A stretch of 64,000 bases of DNA, from the NCBI GenBank assembly GCA_000827325.1, contig KN832874.1, positions 1,024,067 to 1,088,066 of the forward strand, read 5' to 3'. Each line of letters starts with the position of its first letter. Positions within the stretch are counted from its first letter, which is position 1. This stretch comes from Oidiodendron maius Zn. Lineage: Eukaryota; Ascomycota; Leotiomycetes; Myxotrichaceae. This document shows positions 43,498 through 55,599 of this stretch, piece by piece. The notes under the pieces were generated by a model, which ran no database searches, was not told the DNA's origin, and worked only from the letters and a program-made list of their open reading frames with translations. A program made the translations under genes and the position numbers.

Positions 43498-45117
43498 ATG
43501 TCGACAAGATTGGATCAAAAGATGAATAATTTGAACGACGATGCGAACTACATTGACGACCTGAAAGGGCTTGACATCATTGTGCAAGCCAAGCGCGCAA
43601 CGGAAACTGAGCATGCGCTAACAACCATCGATGCCATAAAGACATATCCTATGGCAATTTTCTGGGCATCGGTCTTTGCTACATCTTTGGTAATGGTCGG
43701 TTACGATTCCGGCATTCTCTACTCCTTCTACGCTCTCCCTGCATTCGTCCAGAAATACGGCACGGATTATGGTGGTACTGTTGGCTGGGAGGTCTCCGCG
43801 AAGTGGCAGAATGTCTTGGGGATGGGCACACCTGTTGGGCAGTTTCTTGGCGCGTTCACCGCGTCCTATCCCATGGAGCGATGGGGTCGCAAGAAAGTCT
43901 TTGCTGGATCACTTTTCTTCACCACCTCTTTTATCTTCCTTCAGATGTTTGCTTCCAATGTCCAGGTCCTTGCAGCGGGTGAATTCCTTGCTGGAATAAT
44001 GTATGGGACGTATGTTGTCCTCGCACCAACGTACGCTTCTGAAGTTTGTCCTGTTGCTCTTCGTGGAATTATGAACGCCGGCATAAACCTGGCATATGTA
44101 ATAGGGCAGTTCATCGCCTCAGGTGTAGGAAAAGGAGTCTCGGAATGGACAGACCAGTGGGCCTACAGACTTCCCTTCGCAATCCAGTGGATCTGGATCC
44201 CCCTTCTGGCGATCTGTTTATGGTTTGCCCCCGAATCACCGTGGTGGCTGGTCCGTCAGGGTCGTAGCGACGAGGCTTTGGTCTCCCTGCGACGACTGGT
44301 GCGCTCTTCCTCCAATGTGGATGTCACGGCTACATTGGCCATGATTGAGTCCACAACTGCCCACGAAGCCGAGGTGGAGAAAAGCACAACCTTTGCTGAG
44401 TGCTTCCGCGGTACGAACCGTATTCGCACCGAAGTAGCCCTAATGGTACAGACATGGCAGGTAATCACGGGAATTTCTCTCATTGGTTATGCTGTCTACT
44501 TTTTCGAGCTTGCTGGCCTTCCTATCGCTGCATCATTCGACATGGGCGTCGGGAACACTGCAATCGGGTTCGTTGCGACATGCTGCTCTTGGTTCTTCAT
44601 GTCCTTCGCTGGTCGACGAAATATTTTCATGATTGGCGTCGGTATCATGGCTCTCTCACAAATCCTGATTGGTATCTTGGATTGTCTCCCAAACTACACT
44701 ACGCGCCCCGGGCTGGCATGGGCCCAAGCCGGGCTACTAGACCTCCTCACATTTGTCTTCCAGGGCACTGTGGGTCCCATTAACTTCGTCATTTTTGCGG
44801 AGATTGGCTCTACACGTCTCCGTTCGCAAACTTGCGCTCTTGCTACGTCAACCGGGTCCATTTTCCAGATCATCATGACTGTTGCCGTCCCATATATGTT
44901 GAACGCTTCATCGGCCAACTGGAGAGGCAAAACCGGGTTCTTTTTTGGTGGCATTAGCTTGGTCGCCACGGCCTGGTGCTGGTTCAGACTTCCGGAGACC
45001 AAAGGCCGGACATATGAAGAACTCGATGTAATGTTCGAGACCGGGATCCCTGTAAGAGAATTTGAGAAATATAAGTTTGAGGCAGTTGAAGGACAAGAAG
45101 CAAATGATGTAGTTTGA
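43498..45117 (+). CDS. MFS sugar transporter (maltose-permease-like)
   Basis: Intronless, 539 residues from MSTRLDQ; the open frame upstream begins only with a GTG. Sugar-porter motifs: VGYDSGILYSFYALPAF at TM1, ERWGRKK in loop 2-3, APESPWWLVRQGR after TM6 and LPETKGRTYEEL after TM12. The long acidic N-terminus (about 70 residues) before TM1 and the PESPWWL form are typical of fungal alpha-glucoside/maltose permeases, as opposed to the hexose-like carrier in module A. Plasma-membrane H+ symport of a di- or oligosaccharide is expected. Neighbours are a clan GH-A enzyme and a beta-mannosidase, so a mannoside is a reasonable cargo guess. Confidence 0.87.
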   Translation: MSTRLDQKMNNLNDDANYIDDLKGLDIIVQAKRATETEHALTTIDAIKTYPMAIFWASVFATSLVMVGYDSGILYSFYALPAFVQKYGTDYGGTVGWEVSAKWQNVLGMGTPVGQFLGAFTASYPMERWGRKKVFAGSLFFTTSFIFLQMFASNVQVLAAGEFLAGIMYGTYVVLAPTYASEVCPVALRGIMNAGINLAYVIGQFIASGVGKGVSEWTDQWAYRLPFAIQWIWIPLLAICLWFAPESPWWLVRQGRSDEALVSLRRLVRSSSNVDVTATLAMIESTTAHEAEVEKSTTFAECFRGTNRIRTEVALMVQTWQVITGISLIGYAVYFFELAGLPIAASFDMGVGNTAIGFVATCCSWFFMSFAGRRNIFMIGVGIMALSQILIGILDCLPNYTTRPGLAWAQAGLLDLLTFVFQGTVGPINFVIFAEIGSTRLRSQTCALATSTGSIFQIIMTVAVPYMLNASSANWRGKTGFFFGGISLVATAWCWFRLPETKGRTYEELDVMFETGIPVREFEKYKFEAVEGQEANDVV

Positions 45118-45872
45118 ACCATAGTCTTATCTGTCACGTAACGAAGTTTCCGAACAATTAACGTCTGTGCTACAATTGCAAGGTATATTAATATAATGTT
45201 ACAAGCCCTGTTGTAATAATATTGTACCTCAACTATCTCCTTCCCGCCAGATGGTTTCCCTGCCGAAACAGCAGGCCCCACGTCTACCTTCTCGACCATT
45301 AACTGGTAATAATGGGTCCCAAGATATTCTGTTGGCTGAGGTAGGGTACACAACTCAAAAGGCCTTCAATTTATACTCCTCGGTTTGAAGACTCCAAGTG
45401 AGGGTATTGTTGATTTAGGGAGAGAATAGCGGAAATTGTCCTGTAATCACTGCCTACCTGGTGTATTGTTTGCACTAGGGATGATTTTGTACATCCGAAT
45501 TAAGAGTCTAAATGAAAATAACTGCAACTATGTGGCTAGTATCAGGGCTATCGTCGACAATACAACTAAATAAAATGCGTTGATGCTCATCACGTGTGCG
45601 GAACATTATAGTCCGATCTGGTGCCTCGAGAATAGGCTGAAGTACTGTTAGCAATGTTACATTGCCAGGCAAGAGCTGATTGCCACACAGAGATTCAGTA
45701 AGTTAGTATTTTTAGTCGATTTAATAGTATATACATTGCCCTATTATATCTATCCTACGGCTCTCTGCCAAGTAAAGCACAATTTATGTCCAGTTAAACC
45801 CCTGCTCTATTTTGAATCTGCCATCAGTCATTCTGTCTCAGAAGCTTACTGCGTCTTTTCAAATATCCAATC
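45118..45872. other. intergenic
   Basis: No gene seen; promoter of the secreted GH-A enzyme. Confidence 0.5.
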
Positions 45873-47153
45873 ATGATGGTAGTAAAGATCTTAACCCAGG
45901 CGATCTTCGCAGGGCTACTTGCGGTTACCCATGGCCTACCCCAGATTCTGCAGCGGAGCAGCGAAGCCAACAACTCCAACTGCTTCCCCTTTGGCACAAG
46001 TCATAGGTTAAACTTAGACTTGCAGCCTCCGCCGATGTCGAGAAGTGACTGGTGGTGTTCGCAGGATATGTTTTATGGATTTCTTGGCTTCTCCTATGCT
46101 TTCCAGTACACAAATATGGATTTTGACGTCAGCACTATCAGCAAGGATATGATCAGAATGAAGCAGGAATTTGGCGCGACCATGATTCGTATGTATATCC
46201 CAGAGAGCTATACGACGGAATTATGGGAGAATGTGATCCAAGCAGCAATCTGGAATAATATGGGTGTGGTTCTTCAAGTAGCTTTTCCCATAAGCGGTAA
46301 TGATGTGGGCCAAGAAAAATTCCAAAATTTGCTCTTCATAAGTCATCCTAACAGTCGCTTATAGCTCTCCTTGGAAGCGGCCCTCGAATCTACACTATTC
46401 AACGTCCTTGCGAATAGTCGTTACTCTGCAATTGCACCCTACGTAATCTACGCGGCCGAATATTTAAATGAGCCTGTTGGAGATTGTGACATGTGTGCCG
46501 CGGGTAGCACAGGCGACCCTTCAGAGCCAGCCAGTTTAGCAAATCTGACCACCGGCATGGCCAACTTTCGCACGGAGATGCACAAGCACGGGATCCCAGC
46601 TGGTATTAGCGAGGATTGGGACCGTCCAGGTCTGATGAGCGGCCCCGTGGGTACAGATGGTCTTGGTGTTGGGTTGGGTGTTGTGGGCGCTGCGCTTGAG
46701 CCGGTGCTTGATTTTGTACACGCGCATATCATGGCTTATTATCATAATGTCGGAGTTTCAGAAGCATGGAATTATACGGCGGGCCAAGTTCTGTGGTACA
46801 AAAAGTACCTTCCACAACTGCCGCTCGTTATCTCGGAGGTAAGCAAAGAAAAAAAGATTAAACGAAAATAAAACCTGTCCATACGATGGTGCTAATCCGT
46901 CACGTAGATGATGTGGGCCACAGGATACAATGTCCTTCATGCAGGTGGCGATATAACAGGCTTCGCTGTTGCAGAGGTGAGTGTTGCAGATTATACCTTG
47001 TTTTGGAAGACAGTGGATGAAAACTGTGCATTTATGAAAGAGCATAATGTTGCCTGGTTTATCCACGCATGGAGGGAGGAGGGTACTCTAGACATGCTTC
47101 AGGCGGACGGAACAGTGGTCATTCCAAACTGGAAGCCTCAGAAATGGTGCTGA
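45873..47153 (+). CDS. secreted clan GH-A glycoside hydrolase (GH17-like)
   Basis: Three exons: 45873-46304, 46365-46838, 46908-47153; 383 residues. Signal peptide MMVVKILTQAIFAGLLAVTHG. The barrel starts with DMFYGFLGFSYAFQ, and TMIRMYIPES is an early strand. YLNEP gives the acid/base Glu (E180), and LPLVISE at the exon 2 end gives the nucleophile Glu (E302), the strand-4/strand-7 pair of clan GH-A. The first intron uses donor GTGGGC and branch CCTAAC. Fungal relatives are annotated as GH17-like, i.e. beta-1,3-glucan-active or of unsettled specificity. It sits between a sugar transporter and a beta-mannosidase, with which it converges (270 bases apart), so it may supply oligosaccharides to module B. 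Confidence 0.78.
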
Positions 47154-47423
47154 GATCAGCTCCTAAGTTTACAGGCTTAGAAAGTAGGAAAAGTTTCGGG
47201 CATCTAAAATGCACTCATCGTGTTGCTTGACTGTGGATTTAAACTGTTCCAAGCAGCTACCTGCTGCTCTTATGTTGAGAATCTCATTTATAACTTCGAA
47301 ATACGGAAATGGGATGAGATAAATTCTTTATTTGCAATTAATCTCTTTGAGGACCATTGGCTGTTTAACGAATACTCGTGTCCCGTCTAGCTCTAAAATA
47401 TCTGTCATTCATGCAAATCGTCT

Positions 47424-50067
47424 CTAAATCACACCCGTCCCTAAATATCTCGTTTTAATTCGGCTCTCCTTTTTCGCCCCTTTCACTTTTATTGACAGGA
47501 CTTCTCCGGGCACCACATCAAGAAGATTATCGTTGAATGACACATTATCGTCGTCACACTCCAACGCTAGTCCCTTAACTGGCAGCTCAGCAGTGATATT
47601 AACCATCTTCCAATCTCGGGACATTTCTACCCTCAAGTGTTTGGGCGCTTGCAAGTGGACATACTTCAGGGGCTCAGGCCAGTTGACGTATCGTGCAATC
47701 TGCTTCCCCGCTTGCCAAAGATAGACAGCGACCACGATGCGAGATTCTTCATTCTCATTGTAAAGTGGCAGATCTACACCCCCGATCTCCGTGCTCTGGT
47801 TCTGTGGGAGAAGAAAAGCGGTCTTCGCCGTCTGACTGTTGGTTTCCCGGCCAGTGATAATGTCCCACGCCTTGAATACGACGTCGACGGTGACATCCTC
47901 TAGCGTCAAATTTGAACCCCAAATCTCGAATGTCGCCGTTTTGGTCGTGTAGGCGCTCGTGTATCTGTCCTTTGAGATGACTGTCCACCGCCTCATAATG
48001 CCGCAACTTAGCGGTGCCATCTCACGCTTGACCGTGTAGTATGCCAGTTTAGGCCGCAGGTAGTAGTCCACAATCGCCCAACTCGTGACAGGCCAGCAGT
48101 CGTTCGCCTGCCAAACTAGCGCACCACCGCAGTACTCGCGACCAGGACCTTTCCACTGTCGTTTCCAAAGTCTATAGGCAGTCGCCAAACATTCGGCTTG
48201 CATAAGCTGCGTAGAGTATATAAACTGCTCGAGTGGCTCTGGCGAATATCGGAAGTTTTCCACTAGATACAGAGCGATACGTCGCTCATGGCCGACTGCT
48301 TTGTTGTGAAAATCGATAGTCGAGGACTGGGAGTAACGATCTGGATCCTTTCTGCCTTCCGGTAGAAACGACTCAATAGTTTTGATATCAGGGAAAGCTT
48401 CCATACCGAACTCAGACACAAAGCGCCCACTCAACTTATCAAAATCCTGGTACTTCTCTTGAGTTCCATGCCAGACATTCCACTGATGGATATCGCCCAC
48501 AGTCGCGTCCGATGTTGGAAGACCGCCACCCCAAGGGGAACCAAAGTGATAGGCAGTGTTTGGTACAAGGGAACAGCAAACATCGGCAAGGAGTTTCTCG
48601 TAGATGTACCGGGCAGGAAAGTCGGTTTGGAGCCAGCTTTCTGGATCCTTATTACTAAAATCGTATGTCAGACCCTCTTGCTCCTGGTATTGGTAGTCCT
48701 CGTTATTGCCCGCCCATATGATAATTGACGGGTGATGGCGGAGGAGCTTGACGTTATCCGTGGCTTCCCTTCTAACTAGATTCAAAAACTCTGCGTGAGC
48801 TGGGTAGTTACCACAGCCAAACATGAAGTCTTGCCAGACTAAAATACCTAACTCATCACAAGCATCATAAAATACTTGTTCTTCGTAAATGCCGCCGCCC
48901 CAGACACGAATCATAAATTGATTGCCCTCAGCAATGAGCCTGACCCAGTCGTGGTATTTATCTTTACCAATGCGAGGGATGAAGCTATCAGCTGGAATCC
49001 AATCGCTCCCTCCACACCAGACCGGAATGTTATTGACCTGAAAGAAAAAGGTTGTTCCAGGTTGGTCGACCAGAGGTCTCTGGATAAGCTCTACTCTCCT
49101 TAGTCCTGACTTCTTGCTCACGGTGTGGATCCCACAACCTTCTGAGTTTGCGGCAAAGATGGTGGCTGTGAAGGTGTATAATGGCTGTCTCCCGTATCTG
49201 ATGGGGTACCATAATTCGGGATCATGTATGCGAAAGGTTGAAATTGCGTGGCCGTCAATGACACCTTGAGTGTCCTCACTTATAAGATCCTCACCTAATG
49301 AGATAGAAATTTTTACAAAGGATCCTGGACCTTCAATGTCGACCTCAACTACTATCTCAGCCCAGGTAAGTGACTGATCGAAGTTGGTTCTTAGGTAGAG
49401 ATCTGCAATACGTGCATCATAGATCTCGAGGTTGATAGGGCGCCAAGGGCCGCAAGTCATCAACATTGGACCCCAGTCCCATCCCTATTACGAGTTAGAA
49501 TTAGTACTTCTATCGCTACAGATAGGTCTTAATATTTCGATTATTTATTACCCAGTGATATTGTGCCTTGCGGACTGCCAACCTCGAAGTATCACCATTC
49601 CAGCAGCCCCATTTGTGTTCCGGATGTTCTTCAATTAGTTTTTTCCCCTTCAAATATGCGCTCTCAAAGATAATCTGTAGCTCATTATCGACATTCATTT
49701 GCAACAATGCGGTCACATCCACCCTCTCCGAGATGAACATGCTCTCCGTTCTCAGAATCTCCTGTCCGTTCAGCAGCACGACCGCGTAGGTATCCAAACC
49801 TTCAAACTCAAGCACTGCCTTCGCAATACCCCCCTCTCCTAGAGATGGCCCTTTGAATGTCGTCTTGTACACCCATACAGCCTCACCAACCCACTGAACA
49901 TCGCGCTCGTTCTTACCCATGAATGGATCCTCAATAATCATATTCGCCATCAAGTCCAGGTGAATATTAGTAGGGAATTGGGCGACTGGGAGAAACACAG
50001 AATCTAAGTTGTCCGCCTGTTTGAATGTCCATCCCTCGTCTATGGGAATGGTGCGATGCGGAGCCAT
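47424..50067 (-). CDS. beta-mannosidase, GH2, intracellular type
   Basis: Two exons on the minus strand, 49552-50067 and 47424-49484; 858 residues. Start at MAPHRTIPID, which gives the usual first strand; no signal peptide, as in the intracellular MndB type. N-terminal sandwich domain, then the (beta/alpha)8 barrel: RVWGGGIYE, WQDFMFGCGNYPAH, WAGNNEDY with acid/base Glu near 434, and VSEFGMEAFPD with nucleophile Glu near 530; GGALVWQANDCWPVTSW and two C-terminal beta domains follow. It removes terminal beta-D-mannose from manno-oligosaccharides or the N-glycan core. The splice restores YHWGWDWGP, a hallmark of the family. Likely the cytosolic end step of module B. Confidence 0.9.
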
Positions 50068-51082
50068 ATTCAGAGAGGCGTGTCCCACGGCGGGTCGGGG
50101 GTTGTACTGTGGCAGCAAGCGTTATCGAGCCAGAGTTAAGGAGCTACACTCTATGCACAACATATTGAGCAAGCTATAGGAATCACCACTTATCTTAAAG
50201 GGACGATGATGATTGCCACTTGCTGAGTACCGAATATCCTAGCTTTCCGGATCCACTTTAGGCATACAGTACATCAGAATCAGCCATTGAAAGTGGGTGG
50301 ACGATGCGCAGTGGTGCGGAGATCTTCGTAATCCCATGTACGCACGTTTTATGATCTCATCTGCCTTCCCCTGGCGACGAATCCTGTGCATGCGAGCAAG
50401 AGGATACGGAAGTGATACGGAATGCAGAGGCGTGTTTTCTTCCCGCGGAAGACAGTGAGAGCGAGTGTGCAATTGCAACGTTACCAGCCGTATATAGCAG
50501 TCTTACCATTATAATACACGGGTGTGAATAAAGCTCTTTAGGAATGCATTACTGCACGGAAGCTGTGGTCCGTTAGCTAACGCACGGAGAATTCTGCCGC
50601 GCCCCGACATTGGTAGCGTGGTTTTGCACAATTAACCCGTCATACCGGGAGTAGCGAGGAGGGAATTAAATTTATCTGAGGGATTGGAGATCGAATTATG
50701 GGCATAGAGTGGTTGAAAACTTACTAGAACTGGTTTTTGATAGAAATGAGAACTTCGATTATGTCGGATATTCGGCCATGTAACTCCAGCTGGTCCGTTA
50801 ATATAATATCATTACTCCATTGATTTCCTATATACGTCAGTAGCATCCGAAAAAATTATCGACAAGTCGTTTCTTGCATGACTTGGACAGTAGAGTACGA
50901 TTTGGCATCGGCAATATTCCCCGTTCATGCATTTTATCAAATAAAAGATATTATTTACCTAATCCGGATGCATCTCCATAACAAGCCTCGCTGAACATGT
51001 CCAACCTTATCAGCCTACCGCCATTTTCTTAAATATATTACATAGACGCTTCAGAATTTCACTCCATTCCACTCTCTCCATC
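50068..51082. other. beta-mannosidase promoter region
   Basis: No gene recognised. A 12-bp palindrome CGTTAGCTAACG at 50571-50582 lies within CCG...CGG. Confidence 0.5.
50570..50587. promoter_or_regulatory. CCG-N12-CGG with palindromic core
   Basis: CCGTTAGCTAACGCACGG; the inner CGTTAGCTAACG is a perfect palindrome. About 505 bases before the beta-mannosidase ATG. Everted CCG/CGG half-sites are one of the known Zn2Cys6 layouts; use is inferred. Confidence 0.3.
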
Positions 51083-53307
51083 TCACGTGGGATATTCCAA
51101 TGTGTCTGTACCTAACCCCAGATCCGGAAAATTCAAATCTGGAAAGGCAGCCACCGGAAATGTCGTCTCCGAGAAGCTGAATAGACCTTCCCACAGTGGC
51201 CAATCTGTCATGTTATTACTCTGAGTAGAGGATTGAGGATTGTCCAAATGACTGGTTGATGACACGTATGTCGAACTGTTGAGATTCGACGTTATAGTCT
51301 TGCGATTCGCTTCATACAATAATGTCACAAGCTCGTGAGTTTGGCGTGCGGCTATACTCCATTGCTCCATTTCCTTGAAAAGCTGAAGGGACTTCAAGAC
51401 TTGCTGGCTCCAGTCAGATGATTGCTTAGTGTCGTCTTTGAAGCCGTAAAGGCTGAGAAGTGGGATAATGCAAGCTTGAAATAAGAACCAAACCGCGGGC
51501 CATCCCGAATATTGATTTTGCGTCCACTCCGAAGCGATATCCTCAATGGCTTGACTGGCAAGTGACTGACACTTTCTGACACAAACCTTTTGGTTACAGT
51601 GAAGTTCCTGGAAAGGAACGTGACGGAGCGTTGCTTCCATCAGGGCAGGTCGATAAAGCATGATTCGGAGGTTCTGATATTTCCACTTTGCAGATGACCT
51701 TGGCTGTTGTAGCCAGTCCGGGCATGGCATTGAAGCGTGCAGGAAAGGAGGTAGGTTTTCAAACCAGTAGACGAGATGAGCGTCTATTGCCAGAGTTTCG
51801 GTAAATTCTAGGCATTGAGCAGAAATGAGACGTTCTTGGATTTTACTGGCCTGGCGAGAAAATTCGATGTCTGCTATGAGCATGGAATAGATAGATGGGC
51901 CGGTAATTAGCTCCCCTGTCTGTGGAAAATATTAGATTTCTTTACTGGGCTCAAAGGATCATGGAGGAAGACTTAAATTATCATCAAGGTTGCTGGGAAT
52001 TTTAACTTCCGAGTCGAATATGTTGGTATTCGAAACTCGGCCCAGTGTTGAGCCCTCGCCAGTATCAAGAACCACCAAACTCCACCAAATCCTACGTCGC
52101 AGCTCTCTCTTTTGTCGATCTTGAACAGTTTCTTCTCCAGGAAGCTCTCTATGAAGACCTAATGCATGGGCCATTCTAAAGACAGCTCCCATAATTGCAG
52201 ATGCCATGTTTGGCCGGTTTCGATAATGCAGGTACCAGCCAGTCATGAGAGTAAGAGCTTGTAACGTCTCAATATGTCCACTACCAAAGCTGTCAAGGCT
52301 AACATGTGACTTAGCAATCTTGTAATAGTAGATGTCTTCATTTGAATCCGAGGTAGTATACGCAATAGAACCCAAGGCGAAGACCATGTACTGCAGTGCC
52401 AGCCATGGCGAATCTTTACGTTCTCCGGATTCAAAAGTCGTCAAGAATAAAGTTTTATCAAGTATCGGAGTAGTAGGATGGATGCGTTGGAAATATGCGC
52501 CAACTAGGCTCCGAGGATCTCGAAGAGCTCTTGGTACAGCACCTGGTCTAGTAGCTTGAGTTGGTCCGCAAACACTAGAATCTGGTGAGCCAGTCGGGGC
52601 AGCTAGGTTGCATGTGGCCAATTTGAAGTTCGGTGCAATATTCAACAGGACACGAAGACCCGCTGTAGCAGAGGACGCGCCAACGTATGATGAGGTACGA
52701 TCAGAACGGAGCGACAGGGAATTGACATCATCCGCGACAGCCTCAGGTCCTTCCAAGTTTTCCACGGACTCGTTATACTCAAAGACTGCAGGGGATTTGC
52801 TCGTACAAGAAATATAGGCACTTTCTGGCGACACGCTGCAAACATCCGTAGAACTTGTATCCACAATAGAAGGGTGGTGGGCGTCATCTAGGAGGGCTAT
52901 AAGCGACTCTCGCGACAGACAACTAAGCTCATCCAACGAGGATGTCGGAAAGAGGCGTTTGAGTATATTAGTAGCATTTTCCAGTCTGAGGCGCAGAGTA
53001 TCCAGAGATCTACGTGGAGTATGGTGGTTAGCCACGCAAGCAGCTAGGGGTGGGTTGTTACTGTATGGAAGAAGACACCTAGCACGTACTTCCGCGTCAA
53101 AATCGGCCGCGGTTCCGGCCGTGGATAGACACAACGGTCAGGATTTTTGTACCATCTGCAATAGTAGCAAGGCTCCGTGCCATCGCATTTGACCTTTCGG
53201 CGCTTACACTCAGTGCATGCATTTTTAACCCGGTTCTGATTATGGCGGATAGAGAGAGCGGCTACACGGGCCCCTGGCCTGTCAGCTGCAGTGCTCGTTA
53301 TGTTCAT
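51083..53307 (-). CDS. Zn2Cys6 transcription factor (module B)
   Basis: Three exons on the minus strand: 53090-53307, 51973-53009, 51083-51915; about 695 residues. N-terminal zinc cluster CTECKRRKVKC ... C-x2-C-x8-C at residues 31-59, with a Cys-cluster spacing of C-x2-C-x6-C-x5-C-x2-C-x8-C. A leucine-containing helix (LRLRLENATNILKRLF) follows at about 80 and may dimerise. The Fungal_trans domain is clear: AYFQRIHPTTPILDKTLF, SGHIETLQALTLMTGWYL, ALGLHREL, RRRIWWSLVVLD. The second intron has a weak donor (GTCTTC), so that junction is tentative. As the only regulator in module B it is the best candidate for controlling the mannosidase and transporter; resemblance to cellulase/mannanase activators (ClrB/ManR) is a guess. 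Confidence 0.82.
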
Positions 53308-53613
53308 GGCCTCCTCCTAAATGTACGTCTCGTGGGTCTCGACAATGCAAGCGGAAGTTGTCATTTTGTGTTCCGTGCAGTTGTGGAGTTGGGGGGATTT
53401 TCGTCATGTGCACGGAGGAGATACCGCCAACCTCCGTATCGCGGGGACGTAATTTAGTTCACCGGCGCTTTTGCGGTCTCCAGGAGTGGGGTTCTCTGAT
53501 AACACAAGACTCAGATTGCTGGGATTGGCCTGGATACTTGTCGCATTTTGAATATGAAGACGGATTAACCTGACACTCACTTAATTAGAAGCATACGATG
53601 ACTACTATACAAG
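53308..53613. other. intergenic between divergent genes
   Basis: Short shared promoter of the regulator and the Dabb gene. Nothing else seen. Confidence 0.5.
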
Positions 53614-54064
53614 ATGCCGAAGGTTATACACATAGTACATTTCAAGTTCTTCTCAACAGCGAAGGAAGATAGCATCCGCAATGTATATTTTTACCCGTCA
53701 TCTGTCATTCGTATTCCTAGTTCTAATTACACCTTATTTCAGGTTTGCCTCCGTTTCATATCCTTAAAGGACGCCTGTAAGCATCCAATCAGCAAACAGC
53801 CGTATATAGTGTCCGTCGTGGGTGGGAAAGATAATAGCCCGGAAGGGCTTCAGGTAGAACAACCAAGACCTCTTTGCTACTGTGATAAATAATGATTATG
53901 ACTAGAACGGATATTCTCACTCATTTATACTTGAATTCAGCTCGACTGACGATCGGGATTACTACATAAAACATGATCCAGATCACATGGCATTCGGTGG
54001 CTACCTTACGGGCATAGTGGAGAATAATGTGATGGTGATGGATTTCACCCCAGGTGTATTTTAA
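53614..54064 (+). CDS. stress-responsive alpha/beta-barrel (Dabb) small protein
   Basis: Three exons: 53614-53682, 53743-53853, 53906-54064, with introns of 60 and 52 bases; 112 residues, the usual length. The spliced text has all family marks: VIHIVHFKF strand, RFISLKDACKHP, VVGGKDNSPEGLQ, then SHSFILEFSSTDDRDYY, KHDPDHMAF and the ending VMDFTPGVF. The first intron is a multiple of three without a stop, and the second is needed to reach the last half, so no single open frame shows this gene. Dabb proteins are dimeric alpha/beta barrels; a few are enzymes, most are unassigned. It lies head-to-head with the module B regulator. Confidence 0.85.
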
Positions 54065-54466
54065 AATGTTATTTCGAATGGGGAAAACTCATAATGAGAA
54101 ATAGTTGCACACTACCGAAGTTGATAGCGCCCACATGCATATTCTCCTGGTTGAAAGTGACTATCGGGACAAGTCCCGTTTGATCAAGGCAAGTGTCCAA
54201 ATTACTTTAGTGCTTTTGTTTATTCCAATACACACTTCTCAAATGTGCTTCTCGTATTTGCAAGGCTATAAACTTTGTATGCCAAGATCTAGTCTTTATC
54301 TGTGGCGGATCTCATCATTGCGCAATACGTAGAATTATCTACATCAGTGAATCAAGTCATGGTGAAACCACAAGATATGTATTGTGTATTCAGAGAAACT
54401 AGCAAAGAATATAAGTCTCACGGAATATACCGGCAGTGCATCGGTATGTTTTCTGCGTAGTCTATT
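54065..54466. other. intergenic between convergent genes
   Basis: 3' flanks of the Dabb gene and the Gfo/Idh/MocA gene; nothing recognised. Confidence 0.5.
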
Positions 54467-55599
54467 CTAAGTATACAATTTGATCTTTGAACCGCCCTTG
54501 CAAATGCTCTCGACTACAGCAATATCAGACAAGGCCTGGCTTGGAGAGCCTCTTGCGTCGCAGTTTCCAGTCTCTATAGCATTAAGAAAGGACGAAAATA
54601 GTGTCTTGTAGGTGTCTGTGCTTTTGACCAGCTCGTCCGACACTGCCTTGCCGCTTGCATCTTCGACGACTAGTCTGGTGCCACCCCCTTCCCCGGTCGC
54701 CGTCAAGCTACCTTTGCTACCAATAAAAATATAACTGTATTCATCTTTCGCAGATGCAAAAGACATGCTAAGCGTACCCAATGCGCCTGATCTAAATTTC
54801 AACGCCGCTTGGACCGTATCGAGAGGAGGTAGGTATTCTAGAGTCTGTTTTGCAAATGAGGCTGTCTCCACAATCTCATCAGATGACACATATCGGATAA
54901 ATGCAACAAAATGGACGCCTCCATCCAAAAGAAAGCCGCCTTGATACTGAGGCTTCTTACGCCACTCTGTCTCGTACCATTTATTCCCAGGAACAATGCA
55001 CTGCCAAATGCGGGCATGGACAGAGATGAGATTCCCAACCACGCCGCTAGCGATGATTTGGCGCGCCTTTTCATGTCCGGCATCATAGCGGAATTGCTCT
55101 GCTACCGATAATATCAAGCCTTTGGGTTTATACTTGGCTTCATACTCTGCGATCAGCGCCTCGGACGCTTCAACATCTTTGGCCATTGGTTTCTCCATCA
55201 AGACGTGTTTTCCGGCCGCCAGAGCTTTCAAAGCCAGACCAGGCTGGACTAGAGTCGGCAACGAGATTATGACAGCCTCCACATCATTACGATTAAGGAG
55301 CATATCTATTCCATTGCCAGGCTGCTCATCATTGTAAACACCAGTAGTTGACGAAACGAGTCCTGGGAACCTTTTTGCCTCCTCGACACATTCAGTAGCA
55401 GTCTTCAGAGATCGGGAGTAGACCGCCACTAAATTAGCTGAGATTGCGTGCAGAGACGGAAGATATGCTATTCATATATTAGATTCATAATTCAATGATG
55501 TTCACTTTTCTACCAGATCCCTCGTTATTGAGGTTGAAGTCGATTGGGCTCACCCTCTTTTGGATATAGACCACCTCCTAATAATGCAATTTTAGCCAT
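54467..55599 (-). CDS. Gfo/Idh/MocA family oxidoreductase (module B)
   Basis: Two exons on the minus strand, 55554-55599 and 54467-55467, with an 86-base intron; 348 residues. The first exon of 46 bases gives MAKIALLGGGLYPKE, the Rossmann strand and turn, and the splice restores the LPSL helix before VAVYSRS. LMEKPMAKD carries the EKP motif (E107, K108, P109). GGFLLDGGVHF has the conserved D and H of the catalytic site. Cytosolic. The protein is only distantly like the module A oxidoreductase (the shared text is motif-level). Substrate is probably a sugar, polyol or glycoside; not assigned. Confidence 0.85.
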
